NCBI RefSeq assembly: GCF_030272615.1
Contig: NC_081415.1
Coordinates: 596,877,335-596,941,334, forward strand
Reading direction: 5' to 3'
Source of the DNA: Cryptomeria japonica
Lineage: Eukaryota; Streptophyta; Pinopsida; Cupressales; Cupressaceae
DNA: 64,000 nucleotides
Shown: positions 12,173 through 22,925 of the stretch, piece by piece
How the letters are laid out: every line of letters starts with the position of its first letter
How positions within the stretch are numbered: the stretch's first letter is position 1
Program-made: the position numbers and the translations under genes
The notes under the pieces: model-generated
Databases searched by the model: none
What the model was told of the DNA's origin: nothing
The model's input: the letters and a program-made list of their open reading frames with translations, nothing else

Positions 12173-13296
12173 TGTTGGCATTTTTGATGTTTATGTTGTG
12201 ATTGTCATCGATGGAAACACACTTGCATTAAGATCCCCTTTATATGTATGAGTTAGAGCACAACCGGTATTTGATCCAACCGGTATGTTGTATTATAGTC
12301 TTTAGACTATTGGTGTTGTGCAGAATGTGTTTCCTGGTCTAAAGCAGCATATTGACCCCAAGCAGTTTGTGGATCCCAAGCGGTATGAGGGATTAAAGCA
12401 GCATAACACATTTCTACCAGTCTTCATTTTTGTCAAACCAGCAACCGACATTTTGTATGAACCAGTAATACTCTGTGATGAGTTACCATCCACCGATTGT
12501 TTGACGGTGCTGACACCTTAATGGTGCTTTTTATGTTGTGTTACCAAGAATGTCCAGGTTCATTGAACCTAGGAAATTGTTATGTAATCTTATTGGACCG
12601 ACATGAAATTGGATTCCTCTATAAGGACATCATGTCTAGGGTTTTAGGTTATTGATGTGGCTATAGAAAAAGTTTATGTTGTTGCTAGGGTTTAAGGTGG
12701 TTGAGGAGTTGGAGAGAATATGAATGTGTAGAAGACTAAAGTAATGCTGGAATGCATTAGGAATGACCTATCAAGGATCTAACTGAGCAGTCTATGCTAT
12801 TAGCTAGATCAAACACTTGTTGATTACTCACATCTTTGACAAGTCTGTAGTCCTTAATCGGGTAGGCCCAAAAGCCTTTTGTAAATCCTCTAACAAGGTG
12901 GTTCACATTTGTGGATCTAAAATCCTCTAGCAAGGTAGTCTTTAATTGGACATGTCTCCTAACAAAGATTGAGATTCCTAACAGGATCTGTTCTGGTAAA
13001 GAACATTGTAAGACCTTAACCGGTCTGACCATAACTGGTCTGGTTCCTATTCTACAAATAGTTACTTGTGAGTTCCATCTCACCATGGTTTTTCCCATTT
13101 GGGTTTCCATGTCAAAATCTCTTGTGTTATGGTGTTTTTTCTTCTGTGGGTGAATGCATTATTAGCTATTTGGTTTGCATGTGTGTTAACCAGTTTGTCT
13201 GCTAAACTGTTTTACTGGTTTACTATTAGTCTTGCAAAGTGTTTAAGTGCAGAGTTTTTGGCATACTAATTCACCCCCCCCCCCTCTTAGAATTCA
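12173..13296 (+). repeat. 5' LTR of element 1
   Basis: The LTR is 1124 bp, starts TGTTGGCA and ends GAATTCA. It contains repeated CCGGTAT/AGCGGTAT words in the upstream part, a conserved TTTCCCATTTGGGTTTCC motif near 13090 and a poly-C run before its end. Confidence 0.85.
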
Positions 13297-13301
13297 TCAA
13301 T

Positions 13302-13314
13302 TGGTATCAAAGCC
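13302..13314 (+). other. Primer-binding site of element 1
   Basis: TGGTATCAAAGCC begins 5 bases after the LTR. It matches the TGGTATCAGAGC initiator-Met tRNA primer site of copia elements with one G-to-A change. Confidence 0.8.
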
Positions 13315-13349
13315 TACCTTTCTATAAGTTTAACCACTTGGAAAGAGAT

Positions 13350-14627
13350 ATGGGGGAATACTCTATAAGGGAACTTACTCATCAGCTCACTCAGTCTGAG
13401 CAAGCCTATGATGATCTTATGGTCAAATACAAGGCATCTCAAGCAAAAAGGAGAGAACATGCTAAAAAGCTGATGGAGCTATCTGAAAATAGTTCTTCAG
13501 ATGAAGCAGACATGGAAGCCCTAATTGTAGAATTAAATAAGTTGAATGAATCAAACTCCAAGCTGAGAAAGGAGTTGGAAGCACTAACTATCTGGATGTG
13601 TCAAGAGCTTGAGAATCGGAGGAAACTTGAAGATCTAGTGAAAGAAAGAGATCATGAGATCTCCAAGCTGAAACAAGAGAGTAGTGCCCTAACTGCTCAA
13701 CTCCATGCAAGCAAAGTGGAAAAGGAAGACATGCAAGGAGAACTAAACATTGCCATCTCTGAGAATGAAAACCCTTTGGAAACAAATGCTGCTATTTCCA
13801 AAGAACTCTCTAAGTCAAAGGAAATACTTGCTAAGTTCAACAAGAGTATTGTCAAGCTAGAGCAAAGGCTTGAATCTGCCAAACCAGTCAAGAATACCAA
13901 TTGACTTGGTTATTCTGGTCATGAGGAAGGTGAGACCTCTGGTACAAATGTTGGAACATCAAAGAAACAAATGACATCAAAGGATAAAGGTAAGAAAAAG
14001 TTTAAACCTATTTGCTTCAACTGTCTTAAAGAAGGACATACTGCAAATGTGTGTAGGAGTAAGGCTTACAACAATTTTCCTTATTTCCTAAATGATAAGC
14101 CTAGATCCTATAGATTTAATGGTAACTATTATGCATGCAACAAGTATGGGCATAAAGCATCTAAATGTAGGTCAGTTATGAACAACATTAGAAGATATCC
14201 TCAGAGGACCCAAGGAGTTGGTCCTGAACCTTTTGTAAACCGGAATCACAACCGGTTTAATGCCTTCAATCATCAGCCAAGAATCGGTGGCTATCAAGCG
14301 GCAACTAGATGGAGAGAAAACTTTATGGTCTATGATGGTCATGGTCACACTGCTACAACATGCAGAAGGAAGAATGGAAACATGAAAAATGGACCTTGGA
14401 GAGCACTTGGAATGGTCTGCTATCGCTACAAAAAACTAGGTCACATTGCTAGATTCTATAGATCAAGAAAGAACATATTTGACGATATACCAGTCACTTC
14501 GGAAGGAAACATTGATGTTGACACTGTTCAAGCAGACATGAACAAAACCTGGAAGAAGAAACTAGTGGTGTTACAAGAGGAACCGGTTTCTTTAGCTAGT
14601 GTGGAAATCATGGAACCGTCAAACTAA
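13350..14627 (+). pseudogene. gag: Copia-type gag of element 1
   Basis: The start chosen is the ATG at 13350 (MGEYSIRELTH), which matches the gag start of element 2. The N-terminal ~180 residues are a charged coiled coil with the acidic ENSSSDEAD segment. A TGA at 13902 interrupts the frame, where element 2 has GGA. The same frame continues with zinc knuckles: CFNCLKEGHTANVC and CYACNKYGHKASKC are intact CX2CX4HX4C. A third (YDGHGHTATTC) and a fourth (CYRYKKLGHIARFY) have lost ligands. Gag would coat the element RNA and form particles in the cytoplasm. The C-terminus is MEPSN at 14625. Homology to the gag of element 2 runs over the whole length. Confidence 0.8.
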
Positions 14628-15073
14628 GCTTCAGAAAAGCTTAGGGGGAGCAAACAGCGAAATGTTTTGAACCCATGGTTTACATTGGTAAAAGACCTTA
14701 ACTGGCATATGATACCTGTCAGTTGGCGGAAGACCAGAAATGGTGAAAAGCAAATTAGGGTTTATGCCCTAATGGAGGAGCATTAATTGCGATAGGTGAG
14801 GAATATGCTTAAAAGGATTTTTCAAATCATTTCTCACTATTAGTTTTTGAAGCGAAGGAGGTTTTCGAGTGTAGAGCATCGACAAAGTGATTTGTGCTGA
14901 GACTTTGAGAAATTGAGAAACCGCGAAGGAGATTCAAATTCAAATTGCAAGCAGCCAAGTGAAGAACGCAAAGCGGTGATTCTGCAACCGAGAGAGTGTG
15001 AGGTAAAGGAGAATCTGAAAGCCCTAAATTCACGTGTTTCAAAAGGTATTTCTCAAGTTTTTAAGCTTCTATC
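14628..15073 (+). other. Spacer between gag and ORF2 of element 1
   Basis: It opens with an internal purine tract, GCTTAGGGGGAGCAAAC, at about 14638-14654 that looks like the polypurine tract used at the 3' LTR. It is otherwise non-coding. Element 2 has the equivalent tract at about 24217. The spacer marks the place where the pol region of an autonomous relative would lie or end. Confidence 0.5.
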
Positions 15074-18000
15074 ATGGCTTCCTCATCTCATACCAGTTCT
15101 AGTGCATTTGTCGAGTCTGCAATTTTTATTCAATGCAAGTCTAAGTATAATGCCCTATCACAAGTTCTGACTGGTGTTATAGTAGAAGAAGGGATTTTTG
15201 ATTACATAGATTGCAAGATTGAAGACCTAGGGTCTCTTGCTATCCACTCCCAACTAGGTTTATTCTGTGGACAGGATAAAAAGACCAAACCAGAGTATAG
15301 TATCTTGGAGAAGAAGAAGCTCCACAATGCTACTTATTTCCTAGACGATTTCACTGATGATCACATTAGGATCATTCTGAGCAGAGTTCATGGTGAAAAG
15401 ATGTACCTGGAAAGAATGCATGATATAACACCACAAGAAATTCATGTCGTCACCAGTTTCTGCAATATAGGGGATGTGCCAGCCCTAAGGATGGTAAGAA
15501 AAACTGAAATGTCCAAGCTCACCAGTTCAATGAGTGACTCATGAGGTATGACCATCAATTCTATCAAGGATGATCTGGTGAAGTATACATGTATGGTGAT
15601 TGGATACTAGACATTCTCAGCTAGCAGAATTAACTTTGTATCTACTACAATGGTAAATGTTACTTACTGGATGATCAAGGAGGATGCATCATTTGACCTA
15701 TGCACTGGTATGCAAAGGCAACTCCTATTAAATCTAAAGTCAATCAAACAGGATAATGCACTGAGGTTCAAGTTTGGATAACTATTGGTTGGGTTGTTCT
15801 TTTACTTTCAAGGATACTTCCTAGGAGTGGGAAACATTCAGTGGTCAGCAGACCAACCAGTTACCAAACAAATAAAGGAAAGTTTGCAAGTAGTGGGAAC
15901 CGGTTACCCTAAAGTTATGAACAAGTATTTTGATGAGTTCAGACAGAAAATGAGCCAAAGAATGAGAATATTAGGTGACATCATCAAGAAATATGAAGAT
16001 GATATTTGTTTCACCATCAAGGTGGATCAATGCATAATGGAGGCTCTTGAGCCTAGAGTGGAAGAAGTGGAGCCAATGGGCTATGAGGTGATGTATGATA
16101 TGCTGGAAGGGTATGCCTCTATCCTTATTGCCTCACCGCTTGATCCTAAGGCAAAAAGAACCAGCACCTACCTAGAGAGGATAACACCGGTTGAGGAACC
16201 ACCAGCAAAGAAAGGAAAAGAGCCTTTAGTGAAGAAGGGAAAAGAAGTGCCATCCGCATCTGCACTGGTTACAATAGCAAGTCCAAAAGTGACCAAATGG
16301 TCACTGGCCAAGAAGAAACTGGAAGCAACACCGGCTAAAGTCTTCGAGAGGAAAAGGAAGACAAAAGCAATTCACTAGACTCAGAGGAAACTGTGTTTGA
16401 GGAGCAGCCCAAGAAGGCAAGACAAACAAGAAAGAAGACAAAGATTGAACCGACATCATCTGCACCGGTAAATATAGATATCTCTTCATATAAACCTTTG
16501 ACACATTTTCAAAGAACAATAAAGAATATTAGGAGAAAATTGCTACATGATTTAATTGAGTATTTTGATGACTTTAATGATGATGAAAAGGAAGCGGTTG
16601 AAAAGGAAATAATTTAGTATTTATGTGTTAATGACCAATCGCCTTCAAAAATTAGATCTAAAACACTGGATTCTTTGTATAAGTCCTTAGATAATAAATG
16701 GTGCATTTCCATAGAGCAGGAACAGGAAATGAGAGAAAAAGTTTTTTCTGAACATTTTCTTGATGTATCAAATTCAAAACTGTTCGATGTAATGAACAAA
16801 TACAAAGGTCTTTTCTTCATGAGAAGAAGAAGACTCTTGTTACTGAAAGGGAAGGGTAGGGAAGTGCTCAAGGATACACACACTCATGCTCTAGAAGCTT
16901 TAAAGATGCATCAAGTGGCTAAAGCCAACCGACAAGCTGAGAAAGAACCGGTCATATCCAAACCGAATGAAGTACTTGATGATGAAGGAAATCCGGTTGA
17001 TGAACCGGTCGACACTATTGATGTTGATGCCTTGGGTGTAGAAGATGTTACTCAAGAAACACCATCTAAGGCAACAAGATAGGAGCAATAGGCTGAACAA
17101 GTTGATAAGCAAGTCGAGGATAGACAGGAAGCGGCAAAGGAATAAGCAGAGAAGAGGAAAAAGGATGAAGAAGAGAAGAGGAAAAAGGATAAAGAAGAGA
17201 AGAAGAAGATCGATGAAGAAGAGAAGAAGAAAAATTATGAAGAAGAGAAGAAGAAGAAAGATGAAGAAGAGAAGAAGAAGAAGAAGGATGAAGAAGAGAA
17301 GAAGAAAAAGGATGAAGAAGAGAAGAAGAAGAAGGATGAAGAAGAGAAAAGAAGCAAGAATATGAAAAGAAAAAGAAAGAAAAGGAAGATAAGGAATGGG
17401 AGAAGAAGAAGGAAGCAAAGAGGAAGAAAAAGGCTGAGGAAGACAAAACAGAGGAGAAGAGGAGAGAAGCGGAGAAGAAAAAAGTAGAAGAGGATAAGGA
17501 AAGAGAAGCAGAAAAGAGAACCCAGATGGAGACTTTGAAGGCAACCGATAGTCAAGCCAAACCGGTTGACCTCACTAGTCCTATCGACCTCTAGTCTGTA
17601 AGTGAAATGGAGCTGATGCAGAGCATCAAAGTTGCCCAAGAATGGCTTGAAAACATACGGAGGAAGAAGGAGCAGGATGTAATTCAAGCGGCTATGGACA
17701 CTCTTACCAGTTTGATACCCAATACTAACCTTCCCAACACTAAATCATCACTGGCCAAATTAAACCTCCTATGCACAGTAGTGGATGATCAGGTGCAGAG
17801 CCTAGAAGAGGCAGTAGAGGCAAATGTCAAGAAGGAGCATCAAAAAGCTCTTAATATAGCTTTGGTGAAGAAGTTGAATGAGCTCCGGTCTGAACTGAAG
17901 AAAGAACAAAAGGATATAAGGGACGCTTTGGATGAGGGGAATCTTCTACTCAGCAAGATCTGCCAACCCCATCTGTTCTATGATGATGTGCTAGCTCAGA

Positions 18001-18392
18001 AGCAAAAGCTTAAAATAGACTTGCAGTCCTACATGAGCACATTTAAGCCACCTTATGATTCCTTTACAACTTATGGGCAAACCATTCACCAGTTTCACAT
18101 CCAGTCAGCGAAAATGGAGCAAGAGATCAACACCCGATCTAGAGATTTGTAGGAGCTACAACTGGTTCTACTCCCACAATTGAAAATTCTTCAGAAGTGT
18201 TATTTGAACCTGGATGCCTTAACAATTACATAGGAGATGAGCACAATTGATGCCATGGAAGAATAGGTATCCCAGATGCAGACAGAGAAAGAAGTAGCCA
18301 CCTCCCTACTTGAGTCCTGGTCTTTATTGATGAAACAATTCTTGCAGGACTTTAAATCTATTTTTGACAAGTATTATTCCTTATTGTCATAA
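15074..18392 (+). pseudogene. ORF2 of element 1, unknown protein, heavily broken
   Basis: It starts at ATG 15074 (MASSSHTSSSA) and ends with YYSLLS at a TAA (18390-18392), as in element 2. Function is not recognised. The N-terminal ~330 residues form a globular-looking region, followed by a basic Pro/Lys-rich linker, a second conserved block (THFQRTIKNIRRKLLHDL), a long Lys/Glu coiled coil at about 17050-17520 and a C-terminal helical domain. In-frame stops occur at 15542, about 15608, about 15779 and 16376. Reading-frame changes fall between 16378 and 16393 and within the Lys/Glu repeat. No transmembrane segment is evident. Similarity to the Sirevirus env-like third ORF is possible from position and coiled coil only. 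Confidence 0.65.
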
Positions 18393-18692
18393 ACTTTTAG
18401 TATTTTAATATCAAATGAAAATAGGATTGTTCAGCTGTACTTTGTCATTGTTGGCAAAGGGGGAGAAGAATTCTATTTGGGAGAAGTATCTAGTAATCAA
18501 AATTTTGATATGTGCTCTGAATATCTCAATGTTTATGCTCTATATGCAAAAGTGTTATACATTGTATTGTTAAAGGGATAGTGTATATGCTTAGGGGAAG
18601 TAATTTTGCTAATGGCATGATTTTGTTGTAAAACACTTAGATGTCAAAATTTTATTTTCCTAAGTGTTACCATCAATGCCAAAGGGGGAGAT
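18393..18692 (+). other. 3' untranslated part of element 1 with repeated polypurine tracts
   Basis: AAAGGGGGAGAA at 18456-18467, TTAGGGGAAG near 18590 and the terminal AAAGGGGGAGAT at 18681-18692 are three purine tracts. The last directly precedes the 3' LTR and is the functional plus-strand primer by position. Multiple tracts before the 3' LTR are a known feature of Sireviruses. Confidence 0.65.
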
Positions 18693-19837
18693 TGTTGGCA
18701 TTTTTTATGTTTATGTTGTGATTATCATTTATGGACACACACTTGCATTGACATCCCCTTTATATGTATGAGTTAGAGCACAACCGATATTTGTTCCAAT
18801 CGGTATGTTGTATTATAGTCTTTAGACTATTGGTGTTGTGCAGAATGTGTTTCCCAGTCTAAAGCAACATATTGAACCCAAGCGATTCGTGCATGCCAAG
18901 CGATACAAGGGATTAAAGCGACATAACACATTTTTACCAGTCTTCATTTTTGTCAAACCAGCAACTGGCATTTTGTATGAATTGGTAATACTCTGTGATG
19001 AGTTACCAACCGACATTCTGTGATGAGTTGCCATCCACCGATTGTTTGACGGTGCTGACACCTTAACGGTGCTTTTTGTGTTGTGTTACCAAGAATGTCC
19101 AGGTTCATTGAACCTAGGAAATTGTTATGTAATCCTATTGGACCGACATGAAATCAGATTCCTTTATAAGGACATCATGTCTAGGGTTTTAGGTTGTTGA
19201 TGTGGCTGTAGCAAAGTTTATGTTGTTGCTAGGGTTTAAGGTGGTTGAGGAGTTGGAGAGAATATGAATGTGTAGAAGACTAAAGTAATGCTAGAATGCA
19301 TTAGGAATTACCTATCAAGGATCTAACTGAGCAGTCTGTGCTATTAGCTAGATCAAACACTTGCTGATTACTCACATCTTTGACAAGTCTGTAGCCCTTA
19401 ACCGGGTAGGCCCAAAAGCCTTTTGTAAATCCTCTAACAAGGTGGTTCACATCTGTGGATCTAAAATCCTCTAGCAAGGTAGTCTTTAATCGGACTCGTC
19501 TCCTAACAGAGATTGATATTCCTAACAGGATCTGTTCTAATAAAGAACATTGTAAGACCTCAATCGGTCTGACCTTAATTGGTCTAGGTCCTATTTTGTA
19601 GATAGTTACTTGTGAGTTCCATCTCACCGTGGTTTTTCCCATTTGGGTTTCCACGTCAAAATCTCTTGTGTTATGGTGTTTTTTCTTCTATGGGTGAATG
19701 CATTATTAGCTATTTGGTTTGCCTATGTGTTAACCGGTTTGTTTGCTAAACTCTTTTACCAGTTTACTATTAGTCTTGCAAAGTGTTTAAGTGCAGAGTT
19801 TTTGGCATACTAATTCACCCCCCCCTCTTAGTATTCA
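18693..19837 (+). repeat. 3' LTR of element 1
   Basis: The LTR is 1145 bp, starts TGTTGGCA and ends GTATTCA. It is longer than the 5' LTR mainly because the CTGTGATGAGTT(A/G)CCA word is duplicated near 18988-19036. Confidence 0.85.
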
Positions 19838-19842
19838 TCATT

Positions 19843-20610
19843 ATTTTCTTAGCCTTGACCCCCAACAAAAATAGAAAGAACTCCACAAATGATATTAGTT
19901 CCTTATCCAGGCTACAGAGTCCCCCAAACTAAATGAGAGTTCTAAATATGGACACTCACATACATCCTATCACTTCTACTTCATCAACCTGATATATTCC
20001 TGACATATATATAAGTTTTTCCTTTATGCTAAAACCATTTATTAGATACAAGCAGAAAACTATTGATTTATTAATAGAGAGATTTCATGTATATTTAATT
20101 TTTGTCCTAGAGAGAAAAGCATAAAAACATGTTTGTAAGATTGCCTTGCAGTCCCATTTCAATCAAATAACCCTAGATTATTTAAAAGAAACCAGTAAAT
20201 CAATGAATGCACACAAGAAGACAACAGAGATATGAGCTCAAAATAAAGTGATCTGTATATTAATATCCATTTTCAAAAATCATACATAACTCGAGGTATT
20301 TTCTGAAAAACCAGAAAACCCTATATATATTTTGATAGAGTTCTCTTACAAATTCTTGTAATGATCCCTTTTATAGTCCTGGTATCCATTTATAATGATA
20401 TGGATGCAAACAAGCTTCGGACATTCCTAGGGATATTTTGTTACAATAGTAACTCCCTCTTGAAAGAGGTTACAAATTGCTTTCATCCATAACTTCCTAA
20501 AGGTTGTGGCAAAGATGCCACATCACTTAGTTATTCTGGACCCTCCGCCTCTTGTATCATGTATGTCTTTCCATTCTTGAAACTTGTCATCATCAGGCTA
20601 AGAATAACTA
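19843..20610 (-). mobile_element. Possible LTR or 3' region of a minus-strand element
   Basis: Read on the minus strand, sequence after the coding remnant at 20610-21890 contains GGACTATAAAAGGGATC, a good TATA promoter near 20375, followed by AT-rich text like an R/U5 region. Terminal TG or CA, a polypurine tract and a second copy were not established, so the boundaries are arbitrary. Confidence 0.3.
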
Positions 20611-21890
20611 AAAAATTTCTTCTTTAGCTTATTTAACCTTTTCCAAGTGCTTCTTAACTGCTTAACTTCTACCTCCAGAAAACCATAGTGGGACTTCATT
20701 TTTTCAATTTCTTCAATTGTCCAAATAAATAAAGATGTGTTATCTAAATTGATGACTTCATTTATCCACTGTGAAAATTTATGTCCTAACTCACTGAGCC
20801 ATACCTCTTCATCTTTTATTTGGCTAGTATTAACAAAACCTCAAGGAAATGGTTCAAATTTATGGTTAGCATATTCTTTCCTATACAAGTTTTCTTTCCT
20901 CTCTAGACTAGTTGTTCCTTTTGCTAACCTAGTCATACCGTTAACCAACTCACAGGTGGATTTAATGGTGGCATCAGCCTCTGCCTCTTCACAAGATGAA
21001 CTCATAAGTTCCAAATCTTCTTCCATAGCCATCCATTTATTTAGAATTGGCTCCAAAATAGCCTTATCCTCATTTAAAGAGGTCAACATATTCAAAATTC
21101 TCTTCATGTATATATATACACAATAGGAGCCCCTACTGTGTTAGCAAACTTCAAAATTGTACCTCTAACCTTCTCTTCATATTTGCTTGCAAAGTCAGCC
21201 TGAGCTTGCTTCAATTATTATATTTCATCCTGAAGAGTCTTAGATGATTGAAAACTAGATGTCCCAAGAGAAGGGGGAAATCAATGATTGGGACAGTGGG
21301 TGGAGACATTGCTGGAGTGGCAACAATCATTAAAGTGGATGACTCACCTTTCTGATGCAGCCCTTCAATCTGACCTTTTAACTTTGCAATCATTTTATCT
21401 ATGTGGGCTAATTCCTCCTAAGCCTCATTGTATGCTTTCAAAATCACTTCCATCTTCACAAGGATGTTAGCCTTCTCTTTTGCTTCTCTCTCAACTATTG
21501 TCATGTTGAACTTTGCAGACTCCAAAGCTATACTGGTTGCTTCTACTAGTCCCGTGTCCTTCAATATTTTTACAATCATTCCTCCAGAGTATCTAGACTC
21601 TGAAAAGCCTTTTCTTTTCTTGTTTTCTTTCCTTTTTAATGACCACATGACCAATGCAGCATGATCCTTGCTGAAGGTCACCCCTTCTAAGGGCTTTCTC
21701 TCCTTTTTGATAGCATCAAGGATGAATGCGTCAGCTATATCCCACTCAGGGAGAATTAACACTCCAACCTTTGCTATCATTTCTCTCCCTTGCTCAGGGG
21801 TAATGGATTCAAATTTAATCATCATTTATTTCTTGACCTCTTCTTCAACTGCAGATGTATCCTTATCTGGACATTCCATTTTTCTCTTCT
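20610..21890 (-). pseudogene. Remnant of an unknown coiled-coil protein
   Basis: The minus strand carries collinear open segments: MMIKFESITPEQGREM with LILPEWDIADAFILDAIKKE (21825-21418), then a Lys/Gln/Glu-rich coiled coil, then KRILNMLTSLNEDKAILEPI with NKWMAMEEDLELMSSSCEEA (21107-20841), ending near KRLNKLKKKFF at 20620. Single stop codons separate them. Composition and helical character resemble the ORF2 C-terminal half of the neighbouring copia elements, but no direct sequence match was seen. It is inferred to be the extra ORF of another LTR element lying on the minus strand. It ends abruptly at the truncated LTR of element 2. Confidence 0.4.
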
Positions 21891-21891
21891 A

Positions 21892-22872
21892 AAGACCTCA
21901 AGCGGTTTGAGGATCACAAGTGGTATAAAGGACCCAAGCAGTAGTTAAATTTTGATCAGAACACTATGATCTACAAGTCTTCATTTTTGACAATCGATAA
22001 TCAGTATGTTGTATTAACCAATATATAACTGTGATGAGTTACCAACCGGTATTACTGTAATGTGTGATGAGTTATCATTCATTGACACTTTGGCGGTGTG
22101 TTTGTGTCATGTTACCAAATGTGTCTAGATGCATTGTACCTAGGAACTTGTATTCTAATTCTATTGGACCGACATGAAATCAGATTCCTTTATAAGGATA
22201 TCATGTCTAGGGTTTGCATGTGTAAGAGACAGAGTATGTAACACAAAATAGAGAAGGCTATGTGCAATCATCGAAGAGAATTTTAGGTCTATGTGAAGAG
22301 ATAGAGTGTGGAGATATTGAAGACTGAAGTAATGTTGAAATGCATTAACAATGAGCTGACAAGGATCTAATTAAGCATACTGTGTTATTATCTAGATCAT
22401 TCACTTGTTGATTATTAATATCTTTGACAAGTCTAAACCCTTAACCGAGTAGGCCCAGCAAAGCCTTTGTAAATCCTCTAACAAGGTGGTTCACAACTGT
22501 GGATCTGAAATCCTTTGACAAGGTAGTCTTTAACAGGACTTATCTTCTAATAGAGATCTAGATTCCTAACAGGATCTGTTCTTGTGAAGAACATTGTATG
22601 ACCTTAACCGGTCTAGTTTCTATTCTGCAGATAGTTACTTGTGAGTTTCTACTCACCATGGTTTTTCCCATTTGGGTTTCCACGTCAAATATCTTGTGTT
22701 ATGGTGATTGTGCTCTTGTGGGTGAAATCTTTGTTTGATATTTGGTTTGCATTTATCTTAGCCAGTTTATTAGTGAATTTGTTGCACCGGTTATCTGGTA
22801 AACTGTTTAAGAGATTGATTACAGTATTTTTTGGTATAATAATTCACCCCCCACCCCCCCTCTTAGTATTCA
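21892..22872 (+). repeat. 5' LTR of element 2, 5'-truncated
   Basis: AAGACCTCAAG at 21892 aligns with position 29856 inside the 3' LTR, so about 196 bp (TGTTGGCA onward) are missing. The rest is collinear with the 3' LTR to GTATTCA. Minus-strand coding sequence abuts the breakpoint, which points to a deletion or rearrangement after insertion. Confidence 0.75.
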
Positions 22873-22877
22873 TCAAT

Positions 22878-22890
22878 CGGTATTAGATCC
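22878..22890 (+). other. Primer-binding site of element 2, mutated
   Basis: CGGTATTAGATCC stands 5 bases after the LTR, where element 1 has TGGTATCAAAGCC. Three or four changes from the initiator-Met primer site suggest it would prime poorly. Confidence 0.65.
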
Positions 22891-22925
22891 AACCTTTCTA
22901 TAAGTCTAACCACTTGGAAGGAGAT

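Larger units (their letters stand above)
12173..19837 (+). mobile_element. Copia-type (Sirevirus-like) non-autonomous element 1
   Basis: This is a complete element: 5' LTR 12173-13296, primer site 13302-13314, gag, a long unknown ORF2, polypurine tract 18681-18692 and 3' LTR 18693-19837. The 5-bp target-site duplication TCATT is present at 12168-12172 and 19838-19842. Between gag and the 3' LTR there is no protease, integrase, reverse transcriptase or RNase H, so it would need enzymes from a partner element. The repeated AAAGGGGGAGA tracts near the 3' end, the initiator-Met primer site and the TTTTTCCCATTTGGGTTTCC motif in the LTR are Sirevirus-like traits. The two LTRs differ visibly in both substitutions and indels, so the insertion is not recent. 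Confidence 0.85.

Noticed and set aside
13302-13314. tRNA-like sequence
   Set aside because: It is the primer-binding site complementary to a tRNA 3' end, not a tRNA gene.
17045-17687. Long minus-strand Ser/Phe/Leu-rich and plus-strand Lys/Arg-rich frames
   Set aside because: They are other frames of the Lys/Glu coiled-coil repeat of ORF2 in element 1; the purine-rich strand leaves all frames open.
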